The notes: a model not told the origin generated them from the sequence alone. 64,000 bases of DNA from Vreelandella neptunia (GCF_034479615.1 NZ_CP140255.1:4774001-4838000); one strand, 5' to 3'. Positions 37,470 through 47,353 are shown, counted from the first letter of the stretch. Translations and numbers: made by a program.

Positions 37470-38561
37470 ATGCTGCATGATCGTCTACATCGTGCGCGTG
37501 TCCTTAAGAATATGACCTTGCAGCAGTTAGCCGATCTGCTGGGGGGCATAACCAAGCAAGCTCTGTCGAAATATGAACAGGGCAAGGACGCGCCCAATTC
37601 GACTCGCTTGATCCAACTAGCGGACGCACTTGGGGTTAACCCTGAGTATTTTTTCCGTTCAGACTCAGTAGCGCTGGGAAAAGTAGACTTCCGTAAGCAC
37701 TCTGCCTTCGGAAAACGCCAGCAAGAAGCCGTCAAGGAGCAAGTGCGTGAGCACCTTGAGCGCTATTTAGCGGCAGAGAGCCTGTTCCAAACCGGCCAAT
37801 CACCTGATGAATTTTCCAAATGGCATAAGCGTTTTTCCGTATCCAGTATCGATGAGGTTGAACAGGCAGCTAATAAACTCCGTGAAGAATGGCAGCTTGG
37901 GCTAAACCCCATCGCCAATCTGACTGAAACCCTGGAAGAAAACGGCATTAAAGTCGTCAGTCTTAAGGCCCACGAGAAATTCGATGGGCTTTGCGCCCTC
38001 GTCAACGATGGCGCGGATGCCGTTATTGTCAGTAATACTGAGCGTCCTGGTGAACGCCAGCGTTTTAATCTCGCCCATGAGCTAGGACATTTGGTTATGT
38101 CACTACCAGAGGAGCTTCATGGCACTCGGGATGAAGAAAACTGGTGCCACCGCTTTGCCGGGGCGTTTCTTTTTCCTGCAAATCAAGTGCGCGTCACCTT
38201 TGGTGAGCACCGCAAACGGGTGCTGTTCCAAGAGTTCCTTTTGGCCAAGGAGGAGTGGGGTGTTTCTATTCAAGCCACTTTGCGCCGGTTATATGACCTG
38301 GATATCGTTAGTTCGAGCTTCTATCAGAACACTTTTCGCCTATGGTCGATGAAAGGTTTTCGAAAAAGTGAACCTGGTCGACAAGAGCCTGAAAAATCCT
38401 ATCGCCTGAAGCAATTGGTTTACAGGGCGCTGGCTGAAGGACTGGTTACTCCTTCAAGAGCAGCGGAGTTACTCAGTGTAAGCCTCGGCGAGATTGAGGA
38501 AATCATGGCAAACGGACAGGCAGGTGACAGTGAGCATGTCAGCGAAAATTCTTGTCTCTGA
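37470..38561 (+). CDS. XRE-ImmA/IrrE fusion, antitoxin-like regulator/protease
   Basis: A 363-residue protein. The first 65 residues are an XRE helix-turn-helix (TLQQLADLLGGITKQALSKYE), followed by a spacer and an ImmA/IrrE metallopeptidase domain with HELGH at 203-207 and a downstream NWCHRFAGAFLFP stretch. Such proteins often act as antitoxin or repressor paired with a small toxin. The last 26 bases overlap the PIN gene, indicating coupled expression. Base composition looks lower in GC than the adjacent amine cluster. It probably represses its own promoter palindrome. Confidence 0.9.
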   Translation: MLHDRLHRARVLKNMTLQQLADLLGGITKQALSKYEQGKDAPNSTRLIQLADALGVNPEYFFRSDSVALGKVDFRKHSAFGKRQQEAVKEQVREHLERYLAAESLFQTGQSPDEFSKWHKRFSVSSIDEVEQAANKLREEWQLGLNPIANLTETLEENGIKVVSLKAHEKFDGLCALVNDGADAVIVSNTERPGERQRFNLAHELGHLVMSLPEELHGTRDEENWCHRFAGAFLFPANQVRVTFGEHRKRVLFQEFLLAKEEWGVSIQATLRRLYDLDIVSSSFYQNTFRLWSMKGFRKSEPGRQEPEKSYRLKQLVYRALAEGLVTPSRAAELLSVSLGEIEEIMANGQAGDSEHVSENSCL

Positions 38562-39024
38562 TACCAATATCTGGATAGATCTTCACCACAGTGGCCTGCT
38601 AGAAACCGTGTTTGCCCTACCTCACCAGTTCGTCACCACCGACTTTGTGTGGCGGGAGCTGAAAAAGCCCCCTGGCCAAGAGTTAACGGGATTAGGCCTT
38701 GTGGTTGAGGCATTCAATGGTGAGGAAGTTGCAACGCTTTTTATGCTACGCCAAACATTGGGTAATTCCTCACTAGCGGATGTGTCGTGCTACTTCCTAG
38801 CCAAGGAAAGAGGCTGGACGCTGCTGACCAATGACGGCGCGCTCAGGAAATCAGGTCAGAAAAGCCAGCTAGAGGTTCGTGGTGTTCTTTGGATCCTGGA
38901 TGAACTGGAAGCCCATGCGCTTCTTGCTCCAGGCCAGTTGGCCGATGCTTTGGAAACGATGCTGGAAGCGGGTGCCTGGCTACCGGAAGACGAATGCCAT
39001 CAACGGCTAAGTCGATGGCGATAA
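38536..39024 (+). CDS. PIN-domain protein, probable toxin
   Basis: A 162-residue PIN-fold protein. The four acidic active-site residues are visible: Asp9 (VSDTNIW), Glu41 (VWRELKK), Asp82 (LADVSCYFLA) and Asp100 (LLTNDGAL), so RNase activity is plausible. The ATG at 38536 starts 26 bases before the end of the XRE-ImmA gene and gives the expected N-terminal strand plus Asp; a longer frame begins at 38494. The pairing with an XRE-ImmA/IrrE partner is a known type II toxin-antitoxin arrangement. Confidence 0.88.
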   Translation: MSAKILVSDTNIWIDLHHSGLLETVFALPHQFVTTDFVWRELKKPPGQELTGLGLVVEAFNGEEVATLFMLRQTLGNSSLADVSCYFLAKERGWTLLTNDGALRKSGQKSQLEVRGVLWILDELEAHALLAPGQLADALETMLEAGAWLPEDECHQRLSRWR

Positions 39025-39114
39025 GGTATTTCCGTGAAGGTGTCGTATCGCTATGACGCCTGCCGCATTTTCTTTAACAACTACAACGCTCCCCTGAAGC
39101 ACCATCATTGGAAG

Positions 39115-39993
39115 TCACTCAATATTCTGAATCTGCTCCCTCATCTGCTCAATCAACACCTTCAACTCCACCGCACAGCGTGTCGTCTCCGCCACCACAG
39201 ACTTTGACGAAAGCGTATTGGCTTCCCGGTTAAGCTCTTGCATTAGGAAATCCAAACGGCGGCCTTTGGGGCCTTTCTGGGCGAGCTGGTGGCTTACTTC
39301 TTCGATATGCGCCGTTAGACGATCCAGCTCTTCATCCACATCAGCTTTTTGCGCCACCAGCACCAGCTCGGCTTCCAGGCGCTGCGGGTCGAGTTCGGTT
39401 TTGGCAACCTCCAGGCGCTCTAGCAGTTGGGCGCGTTGGCGCTCCAAAATCTGCGGTAGCAGGCTGCGCACGTTGGCGACCTGCTCACTTACTGCCGCCA
39501 GGCGGGTGGTGATCATCTCAGCGAGCTTTTCCCCTTCACGGGCGCGAGCGTCAATCAGCTCATCCAGTGCTTGGTCAAACAGCGCTTTGGCGGCGGCCTT
39601 GATGGCCTCTTGGTCAAGGTGCTGGGTTTCCATCACACCGGGCTGGTTGAGTAGCGCAAGCGTGGTGGGTGGCACGGCGCTGGGCACTTGCTGCTGTATG
39701 GCGGCAAGCGCATCAGCAATGGCGGCTAAGCGGGTGCTGTTAACGGCGGGGGCTTGGGCGGTTTCGGCGCTCTCAAAGCGAACACTGCACTCGACTTTGC
39801 CACGAGCTAAACGGGTGCGCAGCGCTTCACGCAGCACTGGCTCCAGGTCACGCAGGCTTTCGTGCAGGCGGAAGTGAGGCTCTAAATAACGCTGATTCAC
39901 TGAGCGAATTTCCACCTGCAGCGTGCCAAACGGGGCAGCCTGCTCGGTGCGGGCAAAGGCGGTCATGCTGTGTACGCGGCTTGAAGTGGCCAT
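39115..39993 (-). CDS. yicC: YicC family protein
   Basis: A 292-residue YicC-family protein, opening MTAFARTEQAAPFGTLQVEIRSVNQRYLE with the conserved C-terminal LNREANTLSSKSVVAETTR segment. E. coli YicC is an RNA endonuclease involved in degrading the sRNA RyhB. It is transcribed divergently from rph, as in enterics and pseudomonads. In Pseudomonas its other neighbour is gmk. Confidence 0.94.
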   Translation of the reverse strand: MATSSRVHSMTAFARTEQAAPFGTLQVEIRSVNQRYLEPHFRLHESLRDLEPVLREALRTRLARGKVECSVRFESAETAQAPAVNSTRLAAIADALAAIQQQVPSAVPPTTLALLNQPGVMETQHLDQEAIKAAAKALFDQALDELIDARAREGEKLAEMITTRLAAVSEQVANVRSLLPQILERQRAQLLERLEVAKTELDPQRLEAELVLVAQKADVDEELDRLTAHIEEVSHQLAQKGPKGRRLDFLMQELNREANTLSSKSVVAETTRCAVELKVLIEQMREQIQNIE

Positions 39994-40125
39994 GTTTCAT
40001 CCTAATAGAGAACAACGGTGTATAAAGCATTGCCAACAGTCTACCCGATAGGCCAATCAGCGCACTCCCAGACGTGTACAATGGAGGGCTTTTCCCAGTT
40101 GTGCGTTTATTGAGAGGTACTATTT

Positions 40126-40875
40126 GTGAGCAGTGCTAAGCGTCCTGATGTTGTGCGCCCCAGCGGTCGCGAAGCCGACCAGCTCCGCGAGATTCGCCTG
40201 ACCCGCGATTACACCCGTCATGCGGAAGGCTCCGTACTGGTGGAGTTTGGCGATACCAAAGTGCTGTGTAATGCCAGCGTAGAAGCCGGTGTACCGCGCT
40301 GGCTGCGCGGCAAGAATCAGGGCTGGGTCACCGCTGAGTACGGCATGCTGCCCCGCGCCACTCACACCCGTAGTGGCCGTGAAGCGACCCGCGGCAAGCA
40401 AGGCGGCCGCACGCTGGAAATCCAGCGTTTGATTGGCCGCAGCCTGCGCGCCGCGGTGAATTTGAAGAAGCTGGGTGAGTTCACCATTACCGTGGATTGC
40501 GATGTGATCCAGGCCGATGGCGGTACCCGTACCGCGGCGATTACCGGGGGCTGCGTAGCACTGATCGATGCGATCCGTTATCTGCAGCGCGAGAAGAAGA
40601 TCAAGGGCGATCCCTTCAAGCAGTTGGTGAGCGCCATTTCCGTGGGTATTTATAAAGGCGTGCCGGTGCTGGATCTGGACTACCCGGAAGATAGCAAAGC
40701 CGATACCGACCTGAACGTGGTAATGACCGAAAGCGGCGAGCTAATCGAAGTGCAAGGCACCGCCGAGGCAGGCGCTTTCACCCGTGCCGAGCTAAACGAC
40801 ATGCTCGATTTAGCCGAGAAAGCAGGCGATGCGCTTCGCGATCATCAGCGTGAAGCGCTGGGTATTCGTGGGTAA
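40126..40875 (+). CDS. rph: Ribonuclease PH
   Basis: A 249-residue phosphate-dependent 3'-5' exoribonuclease that trims tRNA 3' ends. It has [21 protein letters not shown] near the N-terminus, the [17 protein letters not shown] and [19 protein letters not shown] phosphate-site blocks, and the C-terminal [14 protein letters not shown]. It is slightly longer than E. coli RNase PH (238). It starts with GTG, preceded by GAGAGG. Two stem arms downstream form a terminator. Confidence 0.96.
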   Translation: MSSAKRPDVVRPSGREADQLREIRLTRDYTRHAEGSVLVEFGDTKVLCNASVEAGVPRWLRGKNQGWVTAEYGMLPRATHTRSGREATRGKQGGRTLEIQRLIGRSLRAAVNLKKLGEFTITVDCDVIQADGGTRTAAITGGCVALIDAIRYLQREKKIKGDPFKQLVSAISVGIYKGVPVLDLDYPEDSKADTDLNVVMTESGELIEVQGTAEAGAFTRAELNDMLDLAEKAGDALRDHQREALGIRG

Positions 40876-40900
40876 TGAAGGTAAGGAGTAAGACGTAAAA

Positions 40901-40933
40901 AACAACAGGCCAGCATTTAGCTGGCCTGTTGTT
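40901..40933. terminator. Bidirectional terminator between rph and crc
   Basis: AACAACAGGCCAGC pairs perfectly with GCTGGCCTGTTGTT over 14 bases with an ATTTA loop. On the minus strand it is followed by TTTTTT, which makes it a strong terminator for crc; on the plus strand the T-run is weaker (GTTTG), so termination of rph is likely but less certain. Confidence 0.8.
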
Positions 40934-40994
40934 TGTCACCCCGGCTAATCCGCAAGGGTGACAGGCGACGCGGGAAAAGTTCGTTGCCTAGCGC

Positions 40995-41762
40995 TTAGAG
41001 CGCTAGGTCGTACTCAACGATTAGCGGTGCGAACTCGGAGAAGGTCGCATCGTAATCGATCCACGCGTCGACCACGTGGCGGCGGAAGTTGGGGCCGACT
41101 AATTGATAGTCAATCCGCCAACCTTCCTGGCGCTCACGGGGCACGTCTTGGTCGAGCTTCGGCCACCAGGTATATTCACCTGCATCGCGGTTAATTTCGC
41201 GGAAGGTGTCGATAAACCCGGTGGGGCCAAGCACCTGATCCATCCAGGCGCGCTCTTCCGGGCGGAAGCCTGAGGTCAGTTGATTATCCGACCAGTTAGC
41301 CAAATCGACGGTTTTATGGGCAATATGCCAAGTACCGCAGAGGATGTATTCGCGGCGTTTGCGCGACATCTTCGTCAAATACTCTTGATACTGCTCCATA
41401 AACGCCTGCTTGGCTTTTTGGTCACTTCCGTCAGGCATCAGGAAGGAGACGATACTGAAGCGTTCATAATCCGCCTGCAGAAAACGTCCTTCATGGTCAC
41501 ACTGAGGAAACCCCAGGCCATACATAATCGCCTTGGGGATTTTGCGGCAATAGAGTGCCACACCGGAGAAACCGTCCTCTTCGGCATCCAGGAAATAGCC
41601 TTCATAGCCTTCCGGATACAGAATGTGGTCACCCAGTTCAAAACTTTTTGCCTTGATGTTCTGCACGCAGACCACGTCGACATCCTGCTGAGCCAGCCAG
41701 TCCAGGAAGCCACGATCGACGGCATCACGAATACCATTGACATTGATGCTGGCAATTTTCAT
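40995..41762 (-). CDS. crc: Catabolite repression control protein Crc
   Basis: A 255-residue EEP-fold protein like ExoIII but with the catalytic residues lost: the ExoIII QETK motif is CVQNIKAKS (Glu replaced by Asn35), GDxN is replaced by CGTWHIAH, and the final SDHAPL motif is SEFAPL. This pattern, and the position beside pyrE, match Pseudomonas Crc, which with Hfq represses translation of catabolic mRNAs. The catabolic clusters in this window could be among its targets, an inference. Confidence 0.87.
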   Translation of the reverse strand: MKIASINVNGIRDAVDRGFLDWLAQQDVDVVCVQNIKAKSFELGDHILYPEGYEGYFLDAEEDGFSGVALYCRKIPKAIMYGLGFPQCDHEGRFLQADYERFSIVSFLMPDGSDQKAKQAFMEQYQEYLTKMSRKRREYILCGTWHIAHKTVDLANWSDNQLTSGFRPEERAWMDQVLGPTGFIDTFREINRDAGEYTWWPKLDQDVPRERQEGWRIDYQLVGPNFRRHVVDAWIDYDATFSEFAPLIVEYDLAL

Positions 41763-41903
41763 AAATCGTCCCTTTTGCGTCGCTGCTGTATGATACCCGA
41801 CGTTTAGACGTTTGGGTAAAGGCAGCTAGTAAAACTTGCCATTTACCCCACTTTTATTGTTGCTTTCGTACCGATTTAAACCTACCGCCTAGTGAGGAAT
41901 GCC

Positions 41904-42569
41904 GTGGCTACCACTCTACAACCCTACCAGCGCGATTTCATTGCCTTTGCCATTGAGCAAGGCGTGCTTAAGTTTGGCGAGTTTACGCTTAAATCTGGCC
42001 GCGTTAGCCCCTACTTTTTCAACGCAGGGCTGTTTCAAACCGGTCGTGCGCTGGCCAAACTGGGACGTTTTTACGCCCAGGCGATTGTCGATAGCGGCTT
42101 AAACGCCGATGTGCTGTTTGGCCCGGCGTACAAAGGCATCCCACTGGCGGCAGTCACCGCGGCGGCACTGGCCGATCATCACGACCGGGATATGCCCTAC
42201 GCCTTTAATCGCAAAGAGGCGAAAACCCACGGCGAAGGCGGCAATATCGTAGGCGCACCGCTTGCTGGCGATATTTTGATCATTGATGACGTGATTACCG
42301 CGGGTACCGCCATTCGCGAAGTGATGACACTGATTGAACAGAGCGGTGCTCGTGCCGCTGGCGTTATCATAGCGCTTGACCGTCAGGAGCGCGGTCAAGG
42401 CGAGCAGAGCGCGATTCAGGAAGTGCAGGCTCAGTACGCTATGCCAGTGGTCAGTATCGTCACTCTGGAGCAAGTGCTCACTTACCTTGAAGAGCATGCT
42501 GGTGGCGAAATGCTCGCCTACGCTGAAGCGATCAGGGCGTATCGTGACCGCTATGGGATTACCAATTGA
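41904..42569 (+). CDS. pyrE: Orotate phosphoribosyltransferase
   Basis: A 221-residue enzyme transferring ribose phosphate from PRPP to orotate in pyrimidine synthesis. It has [21 protein letters not shown] near the start and the PRPP-binding loop [16 protein letters not shown]. The GTG at 41904 lies six bases after the GAGGA site; the ORF extends upstream to a GTG at 41892, which overlaps that site and is not used. It is divergent from crc. Confidence 0.95.
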   Translation: MATTLQPYQRDFIAFAIEQGVLKFGEFTLKSGRVSPYFFNAGLFQTGRALAKLGRFYAQAIVDSGLNADVLFGPAYKGIPLAAVTAAALADHHDRDMPYAFNRKEAKTHGEGGNIVGAPLAGDILIIDDVITAGTAIREVMTLIEQSGARAAGVIIALDRQERGQGEQSAIQEVQAQYAMPVVSIVTLEQVLTYLEEHAGGEMLAYAEAIRAYRDRYGITN

Positions 42570-43040
42570 TTAGACCTGCAGCGCGCCAGCGAACCCTTGC
42601 TGGCGCCACGCTTCGTAGCTCACAATAGCCACGGCGTTGGAAAGGTTTAGGCTACGGTTATTGGGTTGCATGGGCAGGCGCAGTTTATGCTCAGCGGTTA
42701 GCGCTTCATGCACCTGGGGTGACAGCCCAGCGGTTTCAGAGCCAAACAGCAGCACATCGCCTGGGGCAAAGTCCGCATCGCTGTAGGTGCGGGTTCCCTT
42801 GGTAGTGATCGCCCAGATGCGCCGCCCCTGCATGGTTTGCTGAAAGGCGCTAAAATCGGCGTGGCGAGTGACGTTGTCGAGGTCGCGGTAATCCAGCCCG
42901 GCGCGACGCAGCTTTTTCTCTTCCAGGTCAAAGCCCAGCGGCTCAATCAGGTGTAACCGGCAGCCATTATTGGCGACCAGGCGCATGATATTGCCCGTAT
43001 TGGGCGCCATGCGCGGTTCAAAAAGCGCTACTTCAAACAT
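42570..43040 (-). CDS. trmL: tRNA (cytidine/uridine-34-2'-O)-methyltransferase TrmL
   Basis: A 156-residue SPOUT methyltransferase. It begins [21 protein letters not shown] and has the knot motifs FGSETAGLS and [21 protein letters not shown]. It methylates the wobble base of certain leucine tRNAs. The ATG at 43040 follows AGGTGGAG; the frame runs upstream to 43163 through three 12-base tandem repeats and is not credible. It is divergent from rep. Confidence 0.94.
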   Translation of the reverse strand: MFEVALFEPRMAPNTGNIMRLVANNGCRLHLIEPLGFDLEEKKLRRAGLDYRDLDNVTRHADFSAFQQTMQGRRIWAITTKGTRTYSDADFAPGDVLLFGSETAGLSPQVHEALTAEHKLRLPMQPNNRSLNLSNAVAIVSYEAWRQQGFAGALQV

Positions 43041-43082
43041 CTCCACCTGCCTGTTTATTATGCCTTCGCCAAGCGGACGATT

Positions 43083-43118
43083 GTACTTGAAACCGTACTT
43101 GAAATCGTAATCGAAACC
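43083..43118. repeat. Three 12-base tandem repeats between trmL and rep
   Basis: GTACTTGAAACC, GTACTTGAAATC and GTAATCGAAACC follow each other without a gap in the divergent trmL/rep promoter region. They are spaced about one helical turn, which suits cooperative protein binding, but no known factor is implied. Confidence 0.6.
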
Positions 43119-43150
43119 GCCAGCAACTCTCGTAGAGGACGACCGACGCC

Positions 43151-45220
43151 ATGACGCCTGCAACGCCCAAGAGCATTCTTAGCCGCATCAAAGGGCTAAA
43201 CCCGCGCCAGCAGGAAGCCGTGCGCTACATTGATGGCCCTTGCCTGGTGTTGGCGGGTGCAGGTTCCGGTAAAACCAGCGTTATCACCACTAAAATTGCC
43301 TATTTGGTGCAAGAGTGTGGGATGAGCGCGCGCAGGATCGCCGCGGTGACCTTTACCAATAAAGCCGCCCGAGAGATGAAAGAACGCGTGGGCCAGATGC
43401 TCCACGGCAAAGAGGGCCACGGACTGACGGTCTCTACTTTTCACACCCTGGGGCTGAATATTATCCGTGGCGAGCTTAAAACCCTGGGCTATAAACCGGG
43501 CTTTTCGCTATTTGACCCGGAAGACGCCAAGGCGCTGCTGCGCGATTTGATGAACAAAGACGCCCAGGTGGACGCCGAGCAGATCAATGCTGTGCAGAGC
43601 AAAATTTCCACCTGGAAGAACGACTTGGTGCTGCCTAGCGATGCGCTCTCGTTTGCGGCTGATGACGATGAGCACTTTGCCGCTCGGGTTTATGAAGCCT
43701 ACGTACGCCATTTAAAAGCCTACAACGCGGTGGATTTCGACGATCTGATTCTGCTGCCGGTGGTACTGCTCAAGAACGATACGGAAGCACTAGAGCGCTG
43801 GCGGCGCAAAATCCACTACATGCTCGTCGATGAGTATCAGGACACCAACGTCTCCCAGTACCTGTTAGTGAAACTGCTAATGGCGGAGCGCTCCACCTTT
43901 ACCGTGGTAGGCGACGATGACCAGTCGATCTACGCCTGGCGCGGTGCCCGCCCTGAAAACCTAATCACCCTGGGTGAAGATTTCCCGCGCTTGAAAGTGA
44001 TCAAGCTGGAGCAGAACTACCGCTCTACCGCCACGATACTGCGCGCCGCCAACACGCTAATCGCCAACAACCCCCACGTTTATGAGAAGACGCTATGGTC
44101 CGATATGGGCGACGGCGCGCCTATTCGGGTAATCGTGAATCGTCATGAAGAGGCGGAGTCTGAGCGGGTCGCCAGCGAAATGCTCACCCGGCGTATCAAG
44201 GAAAAGGCCGAGTGGCGGGATTTTGCGGTGCTTTATCGGGGCAATTTCCAGGCCCGCTTGTTAGAGCTTAAGCTGCAGCACTACCAAATTCCTTACAAGC
44301 TTTCCGGTGGTACGTCGTTTTTCTCGCGCAACGAGATTAAAGACACCATGGCTTACCTGCGCCTGTTGATTAATCCCGCGGACGACAACGCCTTTTTGCG
44401 CATTGTTAACGTGCCGCGCCGCGAAGTGGGCCCTGGAACGGTAGAGAAACTCGCCAACTATGCCACCGAGCGCTCAATTTCGCTGTTTGCCGCCTGCCAT
44501 GAGCTTGGGTTGGAACAAGTATTGCCGACCCGAGCTACGGAGCGCTTAAGCCGGTTCACCCACTTCATCGACGGCGTGCGCAAGCGCATGGATCAAGGCG
44601 ATGCCATTGCCGCCATTCGCGACATGCTGCGGGATATGGATTACGAAGCCTGGCTGTATCAAAACGCCAGCGCACCCACCGTCGCAGAACGCCGCATGGC
44701 CAACGTGTGGATTCTCATCGACCAGCTAGAAAAATCGCTCAACCGCGATCCGGAAGACGATACCGATTCCACCGAGACCGAAACCGACGGCGTAGAAGCG
44801 GCTATTTCACGCCTGGTACTGCGCGACATTCTGGAGCAGCAGGCGGAAGAGGATGACTCGGATAGAGTGCAGTTACTCACCATGCACGCCTCTAAAGGCC
44901 TGGAGTTTCCGCATGTCTATTTGATGGGCTTAGAGGAGGATCTGCTGCCCCACCGCAACGCCATCGAAGTAGGCACAGTGGAAGAGGAGCGGCGATTAGC
45001 CTATGTGGGCATTACCCGGGCGCGGCGCACACTAACGTTAACACTTGCCCGCCAGCGCAAAGCCTACGGTGAGCTTATGGACTGTGCACCCAGCCGCTTT
45101 TTAGACGAATTGCCCGGGGGGGATTTGGAGTGGGAAGGTCGTGCCGATAAAGAAGATCCGGATAAGAAACAGGCCCGTGGTAAAGACGCCATAGCAGGGC
45201 TCCGCTCGTTGCTGGGGTGA
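43151..45220 (+). CDS. rep: ATP-dependent DNA helicase Rep
   Basis: A 689-residue superfamily 1A helicase (UvrD/Rep/PcrA). It has the Q motif [10 protein letters not shown], Walker A AGAGSGKT (35-42), Walker [10 protein letters not shown], motif [15 protein letters not shown], and motif [12 protein letters not shown]. Rep helps replication forks pass protein blocks. The downstream gap holds two DnaA-box-like sequences. The next gene, cytochrome c5-like, is convergent, on the minus strand. Confidence 0.95.
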   Translation: MTPATPKSILSRIKGLNPRQQEAVRYIDGPCLVLAGAGSGKTSVITTKIAYLVQECGMSARRIAAVTFTNKAAREMKERVGQMLHGKEGHGLTVSTFHTLGLNIIRGELKTLGYKPGFSLFDPEDAKALLRDLMNKDAQVDAEQINAVQSKISTWKNDLVLPSDALSFAADDDEHFAARVYEAYVRHLKAYNAVDFDDLILLPVVLLKNDTEALERWRRKIHYMLVDEYQDTNVSQYLLVKLLMAERSTFTVVGDDDQSIYAWRGARPENLITLGEDFPRLKVIKLEQNYRSTATILRAANTLIANNPHVYEKTLWSDMGDGAPIRVIVNRHEEAESERVASEMLTRRIKEKAEWRDFAVLYRGNFQARLLELKLQHYQIPYKLSGGTSFFSRNEIKDTMAYLRLLINPADDNAFLRIVNVPRREVGPGTVEKLANYATERSISLFAACHELGLEQVLPTRATERLSRFTHFIDGVRKRMDQGDAIAAIRDMLRDMDYEAWLYQNASAPTVAERRMANVWILIDQLEKSLNRDPEDDTDSTETETDGVEAAISRLVLRDILEQQAEEDDSDRVQLLTMHASKGLEFPHVYLMGLEEDLLPHRNAIEVGTVEEERRLAYVGITRARRTLTLTLARQRKAYGELMDCAPSRFLDELPGGDLEWEGRADKEDPDKKQARGKDAIAGLRSLLG

Positions 45221-45273
45221 TCAAGCGGGCGTTGTAAAACTGGAACACTAAAACCAGGCCTTTAAAACAAGAA

Positions 45274-45309
45274 TATCCACAGGGCGGCGACTAAAACACC
45301 CTGTGGATA
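45274..45309. repeat. Inverted pair of DnaA-box-like sequences
   Basis: TATCCACAGGG (45274-45284) and CCCTGTGGATA (45299-45309) are perfect 11-base inverted arms with a 14-base spacer. The right arm contains an exact TTATCCACA DnaA box in reverse (45302-45310); the left one matches at eight of nine bases. The same structure might simply form a hairpin between rep and the convergent cytochrome gene. Confidence 0.6.
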
Positions 45310-45354
45310 AATTTACCAAGCTAAATCAGTGCTGCTTAACGGAACGACTTACTG

Positions 45355-46227
45355 CTACTGAGCTTCAGCCATTAAATAATCGACAACGGCCATCACTTCT
45401 TCATCAGAAAGATTGGGATTGCCGCCTTTGGCTGGCATAGCGCCGATACCGTTAATGGCGCTGGCGTAAAGCTCATCAGCCCCCTTCTCTAAACGCGCCG
45501 CCCAAGCTTCTGAATCGCCTTTGGTCGGTGCACCGGCAACGCCATTATCGTGGCACGCCACACACCCAGAGCTTGCGTAAAGGGCTTCACCGTCTAAGTC
45601 GCTACCGCCACTTGCTTCTTCAGAGGCGGCCGCGTCTTCTTCACTCGCTGAGTCGTCGTTAGCAGCCATATTTTCTTCAGTTGCAGCGGCTTCACCTTCA
45701 GTAGCAGCGGCCTCTTCAGTAGCTTCTTCCGTCGGTGCTGACTCTTCAGAAGCAGCATCGTCGCCACCGCCTAATTCAGGCACTTCCATAACCGGCTCAA
45801 CCATATAAGCAACCGCTGCTTCCACTTCCTCGTCGGAAAGGTTGGGGTTGCCGCCTTTCGCTGGCATGGCGCCAATACCGTTGATAGCGTGGTCTAACAG
45901 CGTGGCGAAACCTTGCTCAGTGCGTGCAGACCAGGCAGCTTCATCACCACGAATAGGCGCGCCCGCAGCACCCGTTTCATGGCATGCCATACAGATATTA
46001 TTATAGATGCCCGCACCGTCTATACCACCACCACTACTGGCAGAAGCCGCTGGTGCCGCCGCGGTGCCACAGTCTTGGCCTTGTAAACAGAGTTGACCCA
46101 CCGGCGCCAAACGCTCGGCAATCGCATCACGTACGGCGTCATCTTGGGCATAAACACTGGATGTGCCCGCCATGAAGCCGAGGGCCGCCAGCCCGCTCAT
46201 GATCAGCTTAGCTTTCACTCTCACCAC
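45355..46227 (-). CDS. Exported diheme cytochrome c5-like protein with acidic linker
   Basis: A 290-residue protein with a signal peptide (LIMSGLAALGFMAGTSSVYAQ). Two cytochrome c domains have heme motifs CMACH (Cys79) and CVACH (Cys222), each with a predicted Met ligand (121 and 264). Both domains contain the identical 19-residue block GIGAMPAKGGNPNLSDEEV. Between them, residues about 151-209 are a disordered Glu/Ala/Ser/Thr-rich acidic linker. A diheme cytochrome lies next to rep in Pseudomonas. It should carry electrons in the periplasm. Confidence 0.92.
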   Translation of the reverse strand: MVRVKAKLIMSGLAALGFMAGTSSVYAQDDAVRDAIAERLAPVGQLCLQGQDCGTAAAPAASASSGGGIDGAGIYNNICMACHETGAAGAPIRGDEAAWSARTEQGFATLLDHAINGIGAMPAKGGNPNLSDEEVEAAVAYMVEPVMEVPELGGGDDAASEESAPTEEATEEAAATEGEAAATEENMAANDDSASEEDAAASEEASGGSDLDGEALYASSGCVACHDNGVAGAPTKGDSEAWAARLEKGADELYASAINGIGAMPAKGGNPNLSDEEVMAVVDYLMAEAQ

Positions 46228-46402
46228 CTCTTGAGTATTGTCATCAAACTTTTATCCTCAACCCCTGTGCGTGGCAGCGCCAATATTGACGGTGCGCAGC
46301 TGAGACGCCAAGACGTGCATATAGGACTAGTATAACGGCAACGCAAAGCGCAAGAAAATGCTACTAAGCGCGCCTATTCAACCGTTGGTTACTATTGGCA
46401 GC

Positions 46403-47353
46403 TTAATTTGGCAAATCCCTCCTCTCACCACTGCCTTTCCAGGCGAATAAACGTTGCTGCGCATAGCGTATAAAACCTGCCTGCTGGTAAAGCCGTTTAG
46501 CCGGTACATTGACATCATCTACAGCCAGCATGACCTCCTGCACGCCAGCCTGCTGGGCAAGCGTAAGAGCTTTATTTAACAGCGCGCGGCCCAAGCCTTT
46601 GCCACGCCAATCCGTTGTTAGTCCCATTAACATTAGCTCCCAACGGCCTAGGGCAGGGCGCGGCGCAAGCAGTAGCACACCCACCACGGCATCACGATAG
46701 CCAACAGCGTACCAGTGCTGTGGTGCCTGGGGAGCCTGCTGATAAAAACCATCCAATAACTCTTCCACTGAGAGTACGTCGCGCAAGGGGCGGCTATCCA
46801 GCGAATCTTGCCCCACTGCGGCCAACAGACTCACCTGCTCCCTCAGAGAAAGTTCGCCAAACGGCTGCAGTGACAATGGTAGTACTTCATTCATTGATAA
46901 GCGGTAGCGGCTACTGCCGATTAAATGCTCCAAGCAAGCCAAACGCTGCATGCCATGCTCACGTAACAGCGCTTCTGATACGGACGCCTGGGATGACAGC
47001 TCCAAGTGGCATAAGCGAATATTGTGAGCTTCTACCCATGCATTGGCCGCACGCAATAGCGCGCTAGTATGCACACCCTGTTCGCTGGGCAGCTGCTTGG
47101 GTAACCATAGCTGCGCCATGTTCATGGGCAGGGGTTGTACCCAGATAGCGGCCGTCAGCTGTCCCGCCTCAAGCGTTACCCATAGCCCATCCCACTGGGT
47201 ATCCGGCTGATTGTACATTGCCTTTACGGCAGCGCTCAGGGCCGCTTGAAGCTTAGGGTCATGGGCGGCAGCAAGCTGCAGCAGTGCTTCGCGTCGTCGT
47301 GCTGGCGGGCAAAGTACTACCTCTGGACTACTTGAGGAATAACTAAATGTCAT
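46403..47353 (-). CDS. GNAT family N-acetyltransferase
   Basis: A 316-residue protein with a C-terminal GNAT domain: the acetyl-CoA motif TTDWRGKGLGRALLNKAL and the following LAVDDVNVPAKRLYQQAGF. The N-terminal half may be a second, degenerate GNAT domain (the ICR and WVTLEAG strands). The substrate is unknown. It is divergent from the two-component regulator gene. Confidence 0.88.
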   Translation of the reverse strand: MTFSYSSSSPEVVLCPPARRREALLQLAAAHDPKLQAALSAAVKAMYNQPDTQWDGLWVTLEAGQLTAAIWVQPLPMNMAQLWLPKQLPSEQGVHTSALLRAANAWVEAHNIRLCHLELSSQASVSEALLREHGMQRLACLEHLIGSSRYRLSMNEVLPLSLQPFGELSLREQVSLLAAVGQDSLDSRPLRDVLSVEELLDGFYQQAPQAPQHWYAVGYRDAVVGVLLLAPRPALGRWELMLMGLTTDWRGKGLGRALLNKALTLAQQAGVQEVMLAVDDVNVPAKRLYQQAGFIRYAQQRLFAWKGSGERRDLPN

